Below, one piece after another: positions 13,538 through 25,436 of a stretch of 64,000 nt of DNA. Origin of the DNA: Macrotrachela quadricornifera. Lineage: Eukaryota; Rotifera; Eurotatoria; Philodinida; Philodinidae. Made by a program: the position numbers and the translations under genes. The stretch spans positions 223,657 through 287,656 of the forward strand of contig JAJEKB010020134.1 of assembly GCA_022393335.1 (NCBI GenBank), given 5' to 3'. Under the pieces are notes generated by a model. That model saw nothing but the letters and a program-made list of their open reading frames with translations, was not told the DNA's origin and made no database searches. How positions within the stretch are numbered: position 1 is the first letter of the stretch; the number at the start of each line of letters is the position of its first letter.

Positions 13538-14411
13538 ATGGGTAAAATTTCTCATCAAAAAAATAAAATAAAATCGAAAAAAGATATTAAAATTGTGCCA
13601 AATAAAATTGAAGATGAAGAAGTAAGTTTAAGATCGTTTTTCTCACAATTGAAATTCCATTTGGGCTGATAATATCAAAGATAAGTAGTGCTGTAAGAGA
13701 TAGAGCGCTTGGATCAATATTAAATTAAAGTCAATATCAGTGCATAGTTTTTAGCCGAACAAAAAATCTTTAAATTTATAATCTTCTTGGTATTTTACTT
13801 TAATATTTATAGTCAATGGATGATGTAATCGATGATGACGATGAAGATGAATTAGCTGAACATAATCAAATTGATTTTGATAAACGTAGTGTTGTATCAA
13901 ATAAAACTATTAAATCACTTGTATCGAAAAAAAAAGATAAAATTAAATTAAAACGACAATTTCTTCTTAAACGTAAGTTTAATCATTTTTATGAAATATA
14001 ATAAATGATGATTAGTTCTTTTTAGGTCTTCATGCAGAACATGAATCAAAACGTGAAGCTAAAGAACGAGCTACACGTCGACAAACTGTTATTGTTAGTG
14101 ATATGAAACATGAATTTGAAAATTCACTTGGTCAGATTGAATCTTATCTAGAAGAACAACGTTTAGCATTGGCTGAAAAGAAAAATACTCGTAAACAAAT
14201 TCTTTCACAAGCTGAACGTAATAAACTAAGGTTAAAAAAAAAAGAAATAATGTTTAGTTTTAAAAACTATATTATTTTATTTTCTAGTCAAACAAATATT
14301 GATATATTCAATAAGATTTCACAATCAAAAGAATATTCAAGTAATCCATTTGAACTTATTAAAAAACAACTTGAACAACAAATAAATCCATCAACAAAAA
14401 AGAAGAATTGA
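13538..14411 (+). CDS. SLX9/FAM207A-like ribosome biogenesis protein
   Basis: Four exons (13538-13621, 13813-13972, 14026-14230, 14288-14411) give 190 residues. Lys-rich N-terminus, an acidic patch (DDVIDDDDEDELAE), then a conserved-looking core: RSVVSN, KKKDKIKLKRQFLLKR, RATRRQTVIVSDM, and a C-terminal block with Q..RN....DI..F..I.....Y..NPFELIKKQL. This order (KxKxKLRRxxxLxK, RRRATVVVGDL, and a final segment like YxxxPLxxIxxxL) matches what I know of FAM207A/SLX9, which acts in nucleolar 40S pre-ribosome maturation and export. The match is remembered, not computed. The gene starts 125 bp after the calpain stop on the same strand. Confidence 0.75.
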
Positions 14412-15132
14412 TAATTTGTTTGTTTTTTTTGTTCAAAAAAAAAAAAAGATTAACTACATATTTCATACCATAATAAAAAATATGTGGTAAATGTGTTCTA
14501 TTTTTTTTGTTATTAGGAAAACTATACACATAAAGAAGATAATCAACTAGTCCACGTAATTTGAACAAACTTTCTAACTCTTGAAACTTCTGAAATAATT
14601 GAAGAAGAAAATGTCAATAGCGTCACAGCATTATGTTTTAACAAGTCATAACATCATTCTCAATAGAAGAGACACTTGTACTCGACGGACTCTTTTAAAA
14701 ATAGTTATTCAATAAGATCTATATGAATCGATAATAGAATTATGAAAGTGTCGGTTCGTTTCTAAATTTAATTATACACCACAGAAGTGTTATGTTTAGA
14801 TATATGTTAATCATCAATTGACTTGCATGAGTTAAAAGTAAATGCTATGAACTCTAGGATTGATTGTAGAAGTTCATAAGTTAACATTGGAATTAATATA
14901 AAATTTTTTCAGAATTTTAAGATATAGTAAACCCTACCAATCGTGAGAGTAAATCAACAAATACTTTCAATTTAATTCTTTCGTTTAATCGTACGATACA
15001 AACATATCAATGATGCTAAGTATTAATTTCACGTAATAAAAAATGAGCTCTCTTTTATTCGTTAAACGTTGGAGATATATACATTTAAAATGAAACAAAA
15101 AAAACAAAACAAAATGAAATAAATTTCTTCAT
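14412..15132. other. intergenic between convergent genes
   Basis: About 720 bp between the stop codons of the SLX9-like gene (plus) and the GPCR (minus). It is AT-rich, has several AATAAA-like sites and no coding signal. Confidence 0.5.
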
Positions 15133-17985
15133 TTATTTAATACTAAATGGTGGATAAAATTTAACAACAGCTGGTGTAAGTAAATCAAGTTTTAATGAAC
15201 TTCTTTGAAATGATGATGCTGATGATGATGGATGTAATGTTTGTTGACTAACACCTGTAGCCATTGTAGCAGCTATATTTGATGTTGACATAAAAGCATT
15301 TCCATTTATTCCTCCACTACTTAATGTACTACTAAGTTCACGTCTTGAAAAACGTGAATGATGATGATGTATACCATGATGTGAACGTTGATAATATTGA
15401 ACTAATGCATTTTCTCCAACATTTGAAAAAAAACTACTTGATTGTCTATGTTTACCTATATGTTTAATTGAATCCATAAGACATGCACGAAAATTTTTTC
15501 CACATAATGAATAAAGAAAAAAATTTATTGAAAAATTTGTATAAAATAAATAAAATGTTGACATTTCAATAATTGATTCAATAGAATTTTTTTCATCATA
15601 TGTATCATCATGTGAAAAGAAAAAATAATATATTTTTAATAAATGCATTGGTGTATTTAATAATAAAAATGTTGTTGAAATAATTAATAACATTTTTGTT
15701 ATACGTCGATGATATTTTGAACGACGTAAACGATGTTCTAATAAATTATGTAATATATATGTTGATGGTTGAATATAATGACGTTCTAATAAACGATCAT
15801 AATGACCAGATTTTAATATAATTAATGTATTTAATGTAAGAATTGTTAAAAAAGGTATGATAAATGTCAGAAAAAAATCTATTATATTCATTTGACGTGT
15901 AAATTTAAGCCAATGACGTAATGTAACACAACGTGTTTCATATATAGGTGATGATGAACGTTCGGATTTTGCTATTTCAATACCTGATGTCCATAATGAT
16001 GATGAATAAAGAAGAATAGCTAAAAATGTAAGTAATAATATAACATAACGTGAACGACTTGCTGAATTATATTGAGAACGTTTTAATGGATATGCAACAA
16101 CAACAAAACGTTCAGTTGTAAATGCCACAGTAAACCTTAAAATAAATTAAAATTATTTGATAAAGAATATCTATTATGTTTATAAAGATTTTTGGACGAC
16201 AATACAATTTGATTAATTTAATCGTTGAACTATTTTTATTTCTATTGAAAATTAAGTAATATACTTGGAAATTTGATACGTATAATGGTTTTGAATTTCT
16301 TAAAACATTAGAAACCACCGATCCTATTTGTTTGCTCCAGGCCATCTTTCAGTAACGGTTTTTTTTTAATTTTCAAGAGAAAAACAAAATTATCTTATTT
16401 CAGTTTACATGATTCCCTACACACTTTTAAAGATAGTGTTCCGTTTTTGTTCAAATGTCATCATAATATTGACATATAAAGAAAAAAGATACTCTGGCAG
16501 ATGGAATGGAGAAGAACCCCATGATAATACAGCTCATTGATTTTGAACATAATCTTATTTTAATAAGTTTTTTTTACCTTAGTCTGATAATCGAGGCACA
16601 GACAAAGTAAAAGGATTCATAATATGTTATGGATTGGCTAGATCTTTAAAAATAGGATATGTTTAGATTTCTATGACACATGTTAGCCCATTTATCAATA
16701 ACGACTGTTTTATCTGTTCAAATAACATCAATTCAAGCAATTTATTATTTTTTAAACTCTCCAAAAATATCTTTATTAAATAATCTCATTTGAATAATAT
16801 TCTATTATTATTTTATTCCACTTAAACACCAACTCACAGGCCAATTTCTTTTCTATTATTATCTATTGAAATGAAAACAGATTTATAAATATATATTATC
16901 ATTGAGAAAAAGTCACGTATTTTGTTTTTACAAAGCATTATCCGAAAATAAACATTTTTAATAGTGTCACTTGACATGTTTTTCTATAATAAGGACAATG
17001 AATGACTGATTCAGTTGAATAATTTTTGTTCAAATTAAAATTATAAATAATTATGCAAAAAATAATATCACATGAATTATATTCTCTATTTTGTTGTCTA
17101 ATTATAAAAAATTAAATGTATGACAAATTACAATTAAAATATTTCTATTAGATAGTTTTTCCTACCCACATAATCTAATTGGAATTCTAATAAGTTTAAC
17201 ATCGAATACAAAGTATTATATTACTGTAACGGAAGTCAAAAATAATTAGAAATATGTTATTTCCTTAAGAAAAAAAAATATAGTAATGCATTAATATTAT
17301 CTCATACTATTATCGGTACAAAGTTTATATTTTCATTATAGAAAAAACTCTAGGACAATATAGAGAATTCATTGATTTATTTGTTTTTTTTTTCTAGAAA
17401 AGAATTAATTCATAAAAATATATACTAAGATCTATCTCGAAAATTATTAATAACAATATTGTAAAATTTGTACTTAAAGTTTCTTATTCAAATTAATATA
17501 GATTAATTAATAAACAAGTCAATCGAACTTTTAATTCTAAATTTTATTATATCTATTATAAATATTTTATTAAATACTTACCACACAGATAATGAACTAA
17601 AAACTGCTGTAAGATAAACAGCAATTTGACATATCCCATTATTATGAAATATAAATAAATTCACATTTTCTAACCAAATAAGACTTAAACATATAAGATA
17701 ACCATTATCAGATATAGATAAAGCAATTAAATATGAACTACAACTTAAACGTCTAAATGAACAAAAACAAAAAAACATTCATAAAAATTTATTATTATTT
17801 TATTATAATAATACATACTTAAGTTTACTTCGAATAAAAACATAACATGATATAGAATTACCAATAAATCCAAGTATGATTACAATTGCTATATAAATAA
17901 CACCAAAACGTTTAAATAAACGATGAAAATACGCTATAGATATCGTTGATAATTCAACATTGCTTGTTACATTTAAACTATCCAT
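15133..17985 (-). CDS. class A (rhodopsin-like) peptide-type GPCR
   Basis: Three exons (17819-17985, 17582-17752, 15133-16135) join in phase to 446 residues. The short N-terminus carries an N-glycosylation site (NVT). TM1 has GFIGNSISCYVF with the conserved Asn; TM2 has LIALSISDNGYLICL; TM3 runs to AFTTERFVVVAYPLKR, where TER replaces the classic DRY; TM4 has the conserved Trp in SSLWTSG; TM7 ends NFSINFFLYSLCGKNFRACL, a variant of NPxxY followed by helix 8. The ER(F/Y)...AYPL form is typical of invertebrate FMRFamide-receptor-like and related peptide receptors, so a neuropeptide ligand is likely but not shown. The C-tail is Ser- and His-rich, with His runs near 15360. The 1446 bp intron between exons 2 and 3 shows no other gene. 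Confidence 0.88.
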
Positions 17986-20586
17986 TTTAATCTAAAACAA
18001 AAATAAAAAAATTATATTTATATCTCCTCCTTCTTTTCGTTTGTCTCAATTAGACAATGTCTAGCCCATACACACAGACACATGATCTGAGAAAAAAAAA
18101 AAAAAAAAGAAATATTCTATCAGGCGATAATAATATTTCTAAAAACAAAAATAAATGAAGAAAATAATTATTAATTTACGTTGATAAATTAAGTTCAATA
18201 AATATATATTGAACATCAATTTATTCAAAATTAGGAAAAAGATTTTTTAAAAAATGTGTTTTTATGGGTAACTTTATGTTTAAAAAAACAACAACTCTGT
18301 CTATCTAATCATATCGTTTCCTCATATAACAGTGTCTTTCTAATATAATATAAAAAAAAATGATTATCAACCGAGTTATTAAGCCAATTATATAAAAATC
18401 AGGAAAAAAAATGCTCTCAAATATCTATTTTCATCTTATTTTTTTTCTTTTCTCTACGTCTGGTAATACTAACATTACCATAAGGAATACAATATTTTAT
18501 AAGGAAATTTTTATATCTCATTTGTGTCAATATTTTATTATGTTTCACCTTTTTTTTTTCTATAAGTAATAAATAATTTTCAAAGTACATATTATATATA
18601 TATCTTCATTCATCGTTTTTTTTAAATTTTAAATTGATCTTACATATAATTAAACGAATAGAAATTCTATTAATAATTATGTATGACATTCAATAAAAAT
18701 ATTAGTTTACCTGTGATCATCAAAAGTAGTGTAGTTATCTTAATCATTAAAGATAGAAAAATATATAAATATAGTTTGATATAATAATGATAAGCATACA
18801 GTAGTTAGAAATACAAACATAGAAAGAAATAAATCAATATATAATAGTATGTTATATATTACCGTTTATGTATACAAAAAGTATATCTTTTGAATAACGA
18901 ATATGACCATGAGAATTGTTTATTATGAACACGTATTACTTATGACAGATATGATGAGGCAATAGGAGAAAATAGTTGTAATAGAAAAAGTGATGCTTTT
19001 AGTGTCAAAGAAATGAATATTTATACACTATCATTCTTAGAATCAAATCAAGGTCTTAGCTAATTGAGACATATACATACATCATTGAGTAAGGACGTAG
19101 ACACCACACGCGCGGACTAGTCTATTTAGGAGAAGTTCACTTTCTTCTCTCTAATGTCTAACCTTCATTTGTCTGTTGTGATTATTCAATAGGTTTTAGA
19201 ATAGAATATATAAAGAAAGGAAATAATATTATACAAAGTAGTCTAAGGTAAAATAATTGCTGAGATGTTCATCATATATTAATTTATATAAGTATAAAGT
19301 ACTAGTAAGTTGATCGAGAAAAATATATATATATACATATTGTGTGTAAATCGAAAATGAAGTTAGATAGACCGTTGATGAAGTAAATGCGATTACCATC
19401 ATCAATATAGACGACGCAAGCTGTTACTACTTGAATGGCATCTTATACTATGTCGTTTGACATGTGGACCCAAAAAAGACTTTTGTTACTTCATAATGAA
19501 TTCTACGCCTTGAAATTAACTTATAGAATTAGACTGCTTGAGTGAATTCTATGAACGACATGAAATAGTAATAGGCAAAGTATTGATATCTGATTCTGTC
19601 ACATACTAAAATAGTATTTCTATACATAATGGCATTGTATCGAGTTGAACATTTGCTATCGACGCGTCTTCGTTAAGAAGGTCTTTCTCAAACAAGTATT
19701 GATAGATATGCGATAAAGAATATAAGACAAAGAGAAAAAGAAATACAGATAGGGGTAATCAAAACAATTGACGCCAATAACCATCAATCACCTGTCTGTC
19801 ACAAAATCTTGCAAGGTTAATACGCTAACACCAATCGGTTGAATCATCGTCTTTATGGAAGAAAATCAACAGAAGAATATTTCTATCAATAAGAGAAAAA
19901 GTGACGGCGTACAATTTCTACAAGGAAAAATCAACATTATAATCTGAAGGTTCATTTTCATACAATGTTAATATCAATAATGACAGATATACGATAAATG
20001 TTGCTGTGACTTGATATTAGCTTTCTCTTCCTTAAGATAAAAAAATTTATGCTGAACATACAAATACTTCAAAAATTAAATCAGTTGTTACAGAGAAACG
20101 ACGACCTCTATTAATAACAACATTAAAGATAATAATAATAATGACATAAATATGATGTATTATTAAAAAAAAATAAACTTATAATATTTCAAAATTTTTA
20201 CATATTAAACATAGTCTTTTTAATCTTTTATTTTAGTTTTTGCAGTACAAATTAATATGTATATAAATTTTTTATGTCAATTAACTAAATATAAAATATA
20301 TTTGTTATTCCTTTTCAAGAATAAAATTACATTGACATTTCTCGCTCAAATTGTTTTTCTCTCTCTTCGTTGCCTTATAAACCATTTGTTTTTTTTCTTA
20401 CTATTTACATGCATTTTAAGTAAGAATAAAAAAAAATCAGTAAAATTCTTTTTTTTTCTTTTCATCTTCGTCTTGTTTTTTTTACATATTACCTTCATTT
20501 TTACTTTCTTCCACATACTCATTTCAAAGTATTATTGTTCAACAAATTTTCTGTTTCTTACGAAGTTATTTTTACAAAGAAGAATA
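17986..20586. other. long intergenic region
   Basis: About 2.6 kb between divergent genes. Low complexity, with poly-A, poly-T and AT-dinucleotide stretches (for example 18592-18602 and 19325-19334). From 20257 a T-rich frame stays open into the next gene, but its peptide is almost all Phe, Leu and Ile and looks like 5' leader rather than protein. No exon, tRNA or element recognised. Confidence 0.5.
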
Positions 20587-21039
20587 ATGGCAAGCAACGA
20601 AACAAATTCGCTACTAGAAGCATTATCCACAGCTGCACGTGCTACAACAAAATTGGTAAATACTGATGAAAAAACTGAAGAGCTAACACCGGAAATGTTA
20701 GCTAGTGCGATTAAATTAGCAGCACTTTCTACTAGTAATCAAGAAAAATTAACACCAGCAACCGTTAATGCTGCGATAAAATTATCTCAAAATACAACAG
20801 ATCAAGAAGAAAAACATGAAAATCTTACACCTGAATCATTAGCTATTGCACTTAAATTAGCAACAAAAGTTTCATCAAATGATAATGATAATGATAATAA
20901 TACAAAAACAGATGATGCATCAACTGATCAAATGTTAGCAGCAATGAAAGCAGCTATAGCAATGACACAACAAAATCAATCAAATGAATTAGTTACACCT
21001 GAAATACTTTCAAATGCACTTGAATTAGCTAAAAAATAA
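20587..21039 (+). CDS. protein of tandem LTPE...A.KLA repeats, family unknown
   Basis: A single exon encodes 150 residues made almost entirely of a 13-15 residue motif: LTPEMLASAIKLAAL (33-47), LTPATVNAAIKLSQ (55-68), LTPESLAIALKLATK (80-94), STDQMLAAMKAAIAM (112-126) and VTPEILSNALELAKK (136-150). A weaker copy lies at 8-21. Linkers are polar (Asn, Asp, Gln, Glu, Lys); residues 97-105 are an Asn/Asp run. Each unit should form a short amphipathic helix capped by T-P-E. There is no signal peptide or membrane segment if translation starts at 20587. I chose this ATG because the composition switches there from Phe/Leu-rich leader to soluble protein, although the frame is open back to 20257. The style recalls desiccation-related seed-maturation (SMP/LEA) repeats, but that is only a resemblance. 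Confidence 0.7.
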   Translation: MASNETNSLLEALSTAARATTKLVNTDEKTEELTPEMLASAIKLAALSTSNQEKLTPATVNAAIKLSQNTTDQEEKHENLTPESLAIALKLATKVSSNDNDNDNNTKTDDASTDQMLAAMKAAIAMTQQNQSNELVTPEILSNALELAKK

Positions 21040-21059
21040 TTTTTTGTTTTATATTTTAT

Positions 21060-23491
21060 TCATTTTATATCTTCATCTTCATCACTTAATGGATCTGCTG
21101 GTACCCACACAATATCGTCTTTTGAGAAACATTCATTACCATTATTACTATGGAATAAATATATATATATATATATAGAAAATAAATCAAACTAAAAAAA
21201 AATAATTTTTTTTACTAAGGAATTTGAAATGATTGAATGGAAATAATATCAATAAATTCTTCCTCTTCTTCTTTTTGATTATTGATTTGTTGATTATTAA
21301 CTATTCTATTTTGTTGTTGTTCATCATTATTAACAGATAATTCAGATTTATTTATATCAAATTCATTCTCATGTTCATGATAAAAAATATTTTCATCAAT
21401 TTCTTGAAAATTACAGGGAAAGATTTTATACTCAATACGAGACCATATATAAAGAATACCTATTCAAATAAATATAATTATACTTTAATAACTATAAACA
21501 TACCGTCTGAAATTGATATTATAATCGGTTTATATGGATGCCAAACAATATCTGATAATGATTTTCCATATTCACAATCAAGTATTTTAACTAATGATCC
21601 AGAATATATTTCCCAAATATATAAACAATGTTGTCGAGTAGATGCTGCACATATATATTCTCCTATAACAAATATAATCATTATTTCAAATTGATCTTTA
21701 TGAATAAACATGTCGACTAATGTGTTTTTAATTATAGATATTACTTTATAATTAAAAAAGAAACTACGTCAGTAAAGTACAATTCTAAAAGGGAAAAAAC
21801 AAACAAAATTATGTTTAATAACTAATATCAATTTCAAAATAGGATGAACTTGATAATCTTCATATACAAAAAGTTCAAATTTTTACTATGTACTTGAAAG
21901 CATGAATCTATTCGAGATTTAAAATACTTTAAAAATTTCCTAAAAGATTTCTGAAAAATAATTGTCTGATTTTTTTTTGAATTAGGCAATTTTTTGATTC
22001 TTTTCTTTCCTATATTTATACCAAGAAATAAAATTACGAAAATTCTATCGATAGAAAGGTGTAATTCAATAACAAACTGACGAGCATGTATTATATTATT
22101 TTTAAAAAAAATTCTGTTTATTTTATTTACAATGAATGAGAAGAAAAGTTATCTTTTATCATTCACAGAAAACTTCAATAAACATGACAGTAAAGAACGA
22201 TCATATTTCTAGACTCAAATATTACGATCACGTTCAACCGTCATAAATATTATTTAAATAAACGCAATTTTCTATAATAATAGTGCAATCCCTACGGAAT
22301 TACAATATGAAATACGATATACCTGCTGAGGCTAATGACATAGAAATAGTTTAGTTTCATGTCTCTAGTGGTCTGGGATCCTACTTACACTGCTGTCTGT
22401 CAAAGTTTGTAACTAAGGAAGGCTTAGGGAAGGAGTCCGAATTTCTACCTCTATACACTTCTCTTAGGTCGTGTTTCATAAATGAGTGATATTACGATTA
22501 ATCAGGCTAATAAATCGTCCATTTTTGTCGAATTTATTCTATTTAGAGATGAACGGTAATTTAACTTAAGAGAAAATACATGTATACCCTTAAGAATTAA
22601 ATATTAATGAAAAAAAAAAATTTACGAACCATCCGAAGAAAAATTCATTTTTACATATTTCGTTTTCATAATATGATCAAAAAATATATGTTTATATTTA
22701 TATTCATTTGAATATGTTTGTTCAAGTAATTTTGTCCATTCATAAATACGAATTTTATCTATTGTAAGTATAGCAACATATTTCGATTCTATTGATATAC
22801 AAATTTGTCTTATAGAACAAATTCGCTGTTGATCAATGTAACCTGTTTGATAAATTTTTAATGTAGGTAAGATAGAAAAAATAAATAATTTTCCTTGAGC
22901 ATTTCCAGTTAAGATATATTTTCCATTATGATTAAATGTTGATATCCAACCATCAGTAGATAATGAAGATATTGAATTATCAATTAAAATCTTATAAAAA
23001 TTATTATTATTCATTAAATATTCCTGTTGATTGAATAGAATGGAATAATTTTGAAAAAAATTAATAAGAATTATATTTGAATTTAATGGATGAAAATAAA
23101 TATTAATAGGATATGTATGAAATGAAGTTAAACGAAATAAACATTGATTTGTTTTTATTGACCATAAACATATTGAACAATCAAATGAACATGAAACAAG
23201 TAAATCACTATTTTTTGACCATGATAATGAATAAATAAAATAACTATGAGCTTGAATTGTTTTAGATAAAGTTTTTGCAATAAAATCATAAATTAATATA
23301 TTTCCATCTAAACAACCAATAGCAAGAAGCGTACCTTAATAATAGATAATATTCAAGATTTATTATACATTATTAAAAATTTTACCTAATCGATTAAAGG
23401 CACAAACTAGAGCATGTGATTTACAATCAAATATATTTTCTAATGTTTGTGGATAAGTATATTGTATGTATTCAAGATATTCAAGATTCAT
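21060..23491 (-). CDS. RBBP5: RBBP5-like WD40 subunit of COMPASS/MLL H3K4 methyltransferase
   Basis: Five exons (23386-23491, 22630-23334, 21504-21662, 21216-21459, 21060-21147) give 433 residues. It begins MNLEYLE as in animal RBBP5 (MNLELLE) and keeps family landmarks: CAFNRLGTLLAIGCLDG, GNAQGKLFIF, SSDGEYICAASTRQHCLYIW, and WHPYKPIIISISDG, a WD40 propeller. After it come EIDEN..YHEHENEFDI, matching the segment that binds ASH2L and the nucleosome, and EEEEFIDIISIQSF, matching the WDR5-binding stretch. The protein ends shortly afterwards (DIVWVPADPLSDEDEDIK), so it lacks the roughly 100-residue basic disordered tail of the human protein. RBBP5 scaffolds the WRAD module in the nucleus. The third exon is preceded by a 967 bp intron. 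The stop codons of this gene and the repeat-protein gene are 20 bp apart. Confidence 0.93.
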
Positions 23492-25436
23492 TTTACAAAG
23501 GGAATACTAGTTTTAATTAATTATAATATTTATTTCCCGCGTATGTATTTTTATCATAGTTTTTTTTTTTATAGATTTTGGAAAAAAGATCAGTCTTCTT
23601 GTTGAATTTCTTATAAGAGAGAAGTCACGTTTCGTACCGAACTTTGTCTTGTCATTTGTATGAAAAATGACCAAAATTTTGCGATAATTTACGTCCATTT
23701 AAAGAAACTAATATAAAATATAATAGTAGAAGAAGTGATGACAATTTCAGAAGATGATACAATTAATCCTAATGATTGCTATCAACATTGCACTATTGAT
23801 AAAATTATTAGCCTCATAATTCATGAAACTAATTATTATGTAGAATAACATTCACACCTCTAGGAACTAAGCGGACAATTTAAAGTTCTTCATTGGCAAC
23901 CAACGATTATTGGAGTACGAGAATCGAGTATGGCCACAGCAAAAAAAATAACAAACTTCTATTCTGATTGCTTTCACTAGAAATAGTATCCTATGCAATA
24001 AATAATTCAAACAATAACGAAGACAGAACAGATGAAACATTATGTGCAATTTCTTGTCCTAAGAAAAGGCAAAATAAAGTGTATTACTATACAGTTTCTT
24101 CTTGAAATACGGTGTTGTCCACAGATGGATCACATCACCACGAATAGGCCTATCAAAGAAATGTTAATTATCACTTAAAACAGATGAAGAAAACTAAATA
24201 TGTCATGAAAATTTACTTAATGAATCCATGATATTTTCTCGTTGGACAATTGTTCCCGTGACAATTTCTTTTCTATGACTTTTTGTTAAAACGACTAGCA
24301 ATTATAAACTATTTAGAAAAGAACTAAAATTATATAAAGTCGTCCTTCTCTTCGTACTGCTTCTTCTTCAATATTACGAGAAACATAATGAATTTGCTTC
24401 AATAAGTTATAGAAAAGTGTTTTAAATCAAAGTTATAACCAGTAGCAGCTATCAATCAATTCGATAAAACGACAGATTAAACTGTCTCTGAATTTATTGA
24501 TGTTGAAGACAGTTTCTACGAGAAGATATTCATCGAAAATTCATCATAGCATATTTAGTAATGTATTTTTCTTGCTATTTATAACATATATTTGTAGATG
24601 CAAGAGTTATCAAGAATAATTATTTGTAAATTTAATTAATAATAGGCATAATTGAATAGTATAGGATTTTTAGTCCTACAATGTTTTCTACTCATCAATA
24701 GATGGCAGGAAACTGAAACTTTATGAGAATAACTAGTGAAAAGTGGGATAGTATAGAAGTAGGTCTCTTGTCGTTTTAGTTTCATAACTTAGGTAAATAT
24801 GAATGAGAGTGAGAGTTCATTTGAATGTTATTGAATCCAAAAAAGTAAAGAATGATTCATGACAGTCTGAAACGGATAAGATGATCAGTTTCAACATGAT
24901 CTTTAATAAAATTTTCTCCATTGTGTGACTTTTGGTCCATTCTATACATTGGAAACTAATAAAAATAAACAATCTCTACTTATATACTTCAAAATTTTTC
25001 AATTTATAGTTTGATACATCTATAAAATATTGTAAGACAACCTTTTGTGTATCATTCATCTTGTTTTTAACGTTCACTGTTTTACTCATTCATAAAAAAT
25101 CATTTATTTATCGTTTCAATTTTCACCGAGATGAATCTATGGTTTATTTTGTTTGCACTGTTTTTCATATAACAACAATAACAAGAACAAATAAAGGAAA
25201 AAAAAATCATCTGACATACAGTCACCAACAGAAATGAGAAAAGGAAAAGAAAAAGGAAAACATATCTGACTTACACACATATGTATATATCGTTTTTATA
25301 GCACCGGTTTTGTTTTTTTCACATAATCTGCTTACTAAATATAAACGAAAACAAACAAAAGAAAGAAAAAAAAAACAATAAGATAAGTAAAAGGTAGTTT
25401 TCTTTTTGTTTTATATATATTTTTTTTTAAATTTGA
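23492..25436. other. intergenic, no gene seen
   Basis: About 1.9 kb upstream of RBBP5 and downstream of the first BRCT gene. Frequent stops in all frames, no splice-linked exons. The last 250 bp before 25436 is A- and T-homopolymer-rich and is probably the 3' untranslated region of the BRCT gene. Confidence 0.5.

Noticed and set aside
20587..21039. Similarity of LTPE repeats to TAL-effector repeats, which also start LTP(E/D)Q
   Set aside because: TAL repeats are 33-35 residues with paired variable residues and a fixed core; these units are 13-15 residues with variable linkers and none of that core.
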